Assembly: GCF_022869005.1 (NCBI RefSeq)
Contig: NZ_JALIEA010000011.1
Span: 62,001-126,000 of the forward strand
Reading direction: 5' to 3'
Source of the DNA: Corynebacterium kalidii
Lineage (GTDB): Bacteria; Actinomycetota; Actinomycetes; Mycobacteriales; Mycobacteriaceae
Length of the DNA: 64,000 nt
In this document: positions 62,172-64,000 of the stretch, piece after piece
How the letters are laid out: each line of letters opens with the position of its first letter
Numbering within the stretch: the stretch's first letter is position 1
Program-made: the position numbers and the translations under genes
The notes under the pieces: model-generated
The model's database searches: none
Seen by the model: the letters and a program-made list of their open reading frames with translations, nothing else
What the model was told of the DNA's origin: nothing

Positions 62172-62849
62172 GGAGAGGGCCTCACTGTTCTTGACGGTGC
62201 CGATGGACGGTGGCATGGACAGGACAGTCTCAAGCGTACTCACTTTTCGTGGTGCCGCTGGTGAGGACGCCCGACACCGGTGTTCCGCGGTAGGTGCCCG
62301 GATTTGATGGAACGGGGTCTTCGTGGTTAAATAGCGGACGTTGCTTTGACATTGCGTCTGAGCGCCATTGCTTTGTGCCCCGCCATCAGGCCGTATCGGA
62401 ACCGGTGGCAGGGACGGTGGTAGCGCAAGACGACGCAGATGGTGAAGTGAGCATGAACCTTCATCGGCAGTTCCCCTCGGGTCGGATACATATCTGGTCC
62501 CGGGTTGCGCTGTCGTGCGGTAGCCCACGTGGAGACGGCGGACACGCCCGACCGCGGGGACCGGAGTGGGGCATGGCAAATAAACAGCGGCAGTAAGTGA
62601 AGATCCCGGCCACCACGTTGGAGGGGCTCTTCCTCACCATGATTCGGCGGCGTCCCGGGAGTGCCTGGGCGCCGGTCGGACGGACACCGTGTTTGCCATC
62701 GTCTCCACGACGGCACCGGGGCACCGTGAGACCAACCGAAGTCATAACTGGCGACTGTGCCAGGCCCCGGGCCGGACAGCGTTGACATTGAAAAGAAGTT
62801 CTCTCGGGCCCGGCTCCCGGGCGAGAGAGACACGAGGAAGAGGACTAGC
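62172..62849. other. Divergent region between the Asp23 operon and the S10 operon
   Basis: Nearly 680 bp without a convincing gene. TTGACA occurs at 62346-62351 and 62782-62787 but without a good -10 at 17 bp. A seven-codon open frame MANKQRQ with its stop (62573-62596) is preceded by GGAG and could be a leader peptide. The Asp23 promoter should also lie here. Confidence 0.5.
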
Positions 62850-63155
62850 GTGGCGGGACAGAAGATCCGCATCAGGCTCAAGGCCTACGATCACGAGGCA
62901 ATCGACGCTTCTGCGAAGAAGATCGTCGAGACGGTCACCCGTACCGGTGCCCGTGTGGTCGGCCCTGTGCCTCTGCCCACAGAGAAGAACGTGTACTGCG
63001 TCATCCGCTCGCCGCACAAGTACAAGGACTCGCGCGAGCACTTCGAGATGCGCACCCACAAGCGCCTGATCGACATTCTCGACCCGACGCCGAAGACCGT
63101 TGACGCCCTGATGCGCATCGATCTGCCGGCGAGCGTCGACGTCAACATCCAGTGA
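62850..63155 (+). CDS. rpsJ: 30S ribosomal protein S10
   Basis: A 101-residue S10/Nus[24 protein letters not shown] at the start and [21 protein letters not shown] near the end. GTG start with GAGGAAGAGG before it. First gene of the S10 operon. Confidence 0.98.
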   Translation: MAGQKIRIRLKAYDHEAIDASAKKIVETVTRTGARVVGPVPLPTEKNVYCVIRSPHKYKDSREHFEMRTHKRLIDILDPTPKTVDALMRIDLPASVDVNIQ

Positions 63156-63208
63156 TCTCGTCAGAGATCGTGGACTTGAGTCTGAACTGAGGCAGCGGAG
63201 ACTGAATT

Positions 63209-63865
63209 ATGAGTGAAAACGAGATCAAGGGCATCCTGGGCAAGAAGCTCGGCATGACCCAGATCTTCGACGAGGACAACCGGGTCGTGCCGGTCACCGT
63301 CGTCGAGGCTGGGCCGTGCGTCGTCACCCAGGTGCGCACCAAGGACATCGACGGCTATGAGGCCGTCCAGATCGCCTACGGCGACATTGACCCGCGTAAG
63401 GTCAACAAGCCGCAGGCCGGTCACTTCAAGAAGGCCGGTGTGACCCCGCGCCGCCACGTCACGGAGCTGCGCGTCGACGACGCCTCCTCCTACGAGGTCG
63501 GCCAGGACATCACCGCAGAACTGTTCAGTGACGTCGCCTTCGTCGACGTCACCGGCACCTCCAAGGGCAAGGGCTATGCTGGCGCCATGAAGCGCCACGG
63601 CTTCGCCGGCCAGGGCGCCTCCCACGGTAACCAGGCCGCTCACCGCCGCGTCGGTGGCATCGGCGCCTGCGCCACCCCGGGCCGTGTCTTCAAGGGCACC
63701 CGGATGGCAGGCCGCATGGGCAACGAGCGCGTCACCCTGCAGAACCTGAAGGTCGCAAAGCTGGACGTCGAGTCCAACCTGCTCCTCATCAAGGGTGCCA
63801 TCCCCGGAGTTAACGGCGGTATCGTCACCGTCAAGACCGCAGTGAAGGGCGGTGCACACGCATGA
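63209..63865 (+). CDS. rplC: 50S ribosomal protein L3
   Basis: A 218-residue L3. [15 protein letters not shown] at the start and [24 protein letters not shown] in the loop that reaches the peptidyl-transferase centre. Its stop overlaps the rplD start (ATGA). Confidence 0.98.
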   Translation: MSENEIKGILGKKLGMTQIFDEDNRVVPVTVVEAGPCVVTQVRTKDIDGYEAVQIAYGDIDPRKVNKPQAGHFKKAGVTPRRHVTELRVDDASSYEVGQDITAELFSDVAFVDVTGTSKGKGYAGAMKRHGFAGQGASHGNQAAHRRVGGIGACATPGRVFKGTRMAGRMGNERVTLQNLKVAKLDVESNLLLIKGAIPGVNGGIVTVKTAVKGGAHA

Positions 63866-64000
63866 GCAACCTGACTCTGAACGTCCAGACCGCTGACGGT
63901 GCCACCAACGGCTCGGTCGAGCTGCCCGCGTCCATCTTCGACGTGGAGCCGTCCATCCCGCTGATGCACCAGGTCGTCGTGGCCCAGCTGGCCGCGAAGC
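63862..64000 (+). CDS. rplD: 50S ribosomal protein L4, cut by the window end
   Basis: The first 46 codons are visible ([34 protein letters not shown]), matching the L4 N-terminus. It follows rplC with a 4-bp overlap. Confidence 0.93.
   Translation, partial: MSNLTLNVQTADGATNGSVELPASIFDVEPSIPLMHQVVVAQLAAK

Overview
The window is a high-GC actinobacterial chromosome segment, almost certainly from Corynebacterium or a close relative in the Mycobacteriales. The evidence is the gene order (hemL, then ResB/CcsB-type cytochrome c maturation, then a menaquinone cluster, then secE-nusG-rplKA-rplJL-rpoBC-rpsLG-fusA-tuf, then the S10 operon), the linked DUF4229, DUF3592, DUF3068 and MenJ genes, a DesA3-like desaturase with its flavin reductase, and many genes whose -10 hexamer (TAnnnT) lies only 6-8 nt before the start codon, as in leaderless corynebacterial and mycobacterial transcripts. 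No insertion sequence, phage gene or CRISPR array was seen.

Layout. 1-8.1 kb: the 3' part of a P-type ATPase whose catalytic residues are lost, hemL, a siderophore-binding lipoprotein with a possible DtxR site, a histidine phosphatase, and the cytochrome c maturation genes (TlpA/CcsX, CcdA, ResB, then CcsB at 8.2-9.3 kb). 9.3-16.2 kb: dTDP-rhamnose genes rmlB and rmlCA, separated by two paralogous lipoproteins and a desaturase/reductase pair. 16.2-33.7 kb: the menaquinone region (menA, menE, menB, menC, menD, menG, menJ and a polyprenyl diphosphate synthase), with pitA, a UvrA paralogue and a frameshifted DUF559-like gene inside it. Three near-identical hairpins follow menC, the UvrA paralogue and the frameshifted gene. 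33.7-35.7 kb: tRNA-Tyr, -Thr, -Met and -Trp, with two unknown small genes between Met and Trp.

35.8-55.3 kb: the secretion, transcription and translation block. A lipase gene sits antisense between rplA and rplJ, and a DUF3068 membrane protein between rplL and rpoB. rpoB carries Asn where most bacteria have His in the rifampicin pocket. 55.5-58.2 kb: three genes that convert chorismate to 2,3-dihydroxybenzoate. 58.2-62.2 kb: a Pyr_excise-type DNA glycosylase facing a six-gene leftward Asp23 operon that includes an HPD (J-domain-like) protein and an Asp23 protein with a long proline-rich tail. 62.8 kb to the end: rpsJ, rplC and the start of rplD.

How the genes fit together. The men genes plus the polyprenyl synthase make and partly saturate menaquinone, and the Ccs proteins and hemL support haem and cytochrome c, so much of the left half serves respiration. 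No menF or menH is present here. The only isochorismate synthase lies in the dihydroxybenzoate operon, which raises the possibility of a shared isochorismate pool. The siderophore-binding lipoprotein and the dihydroxybenzoate operon both have upstream sequences resembling iron-repressor sites.
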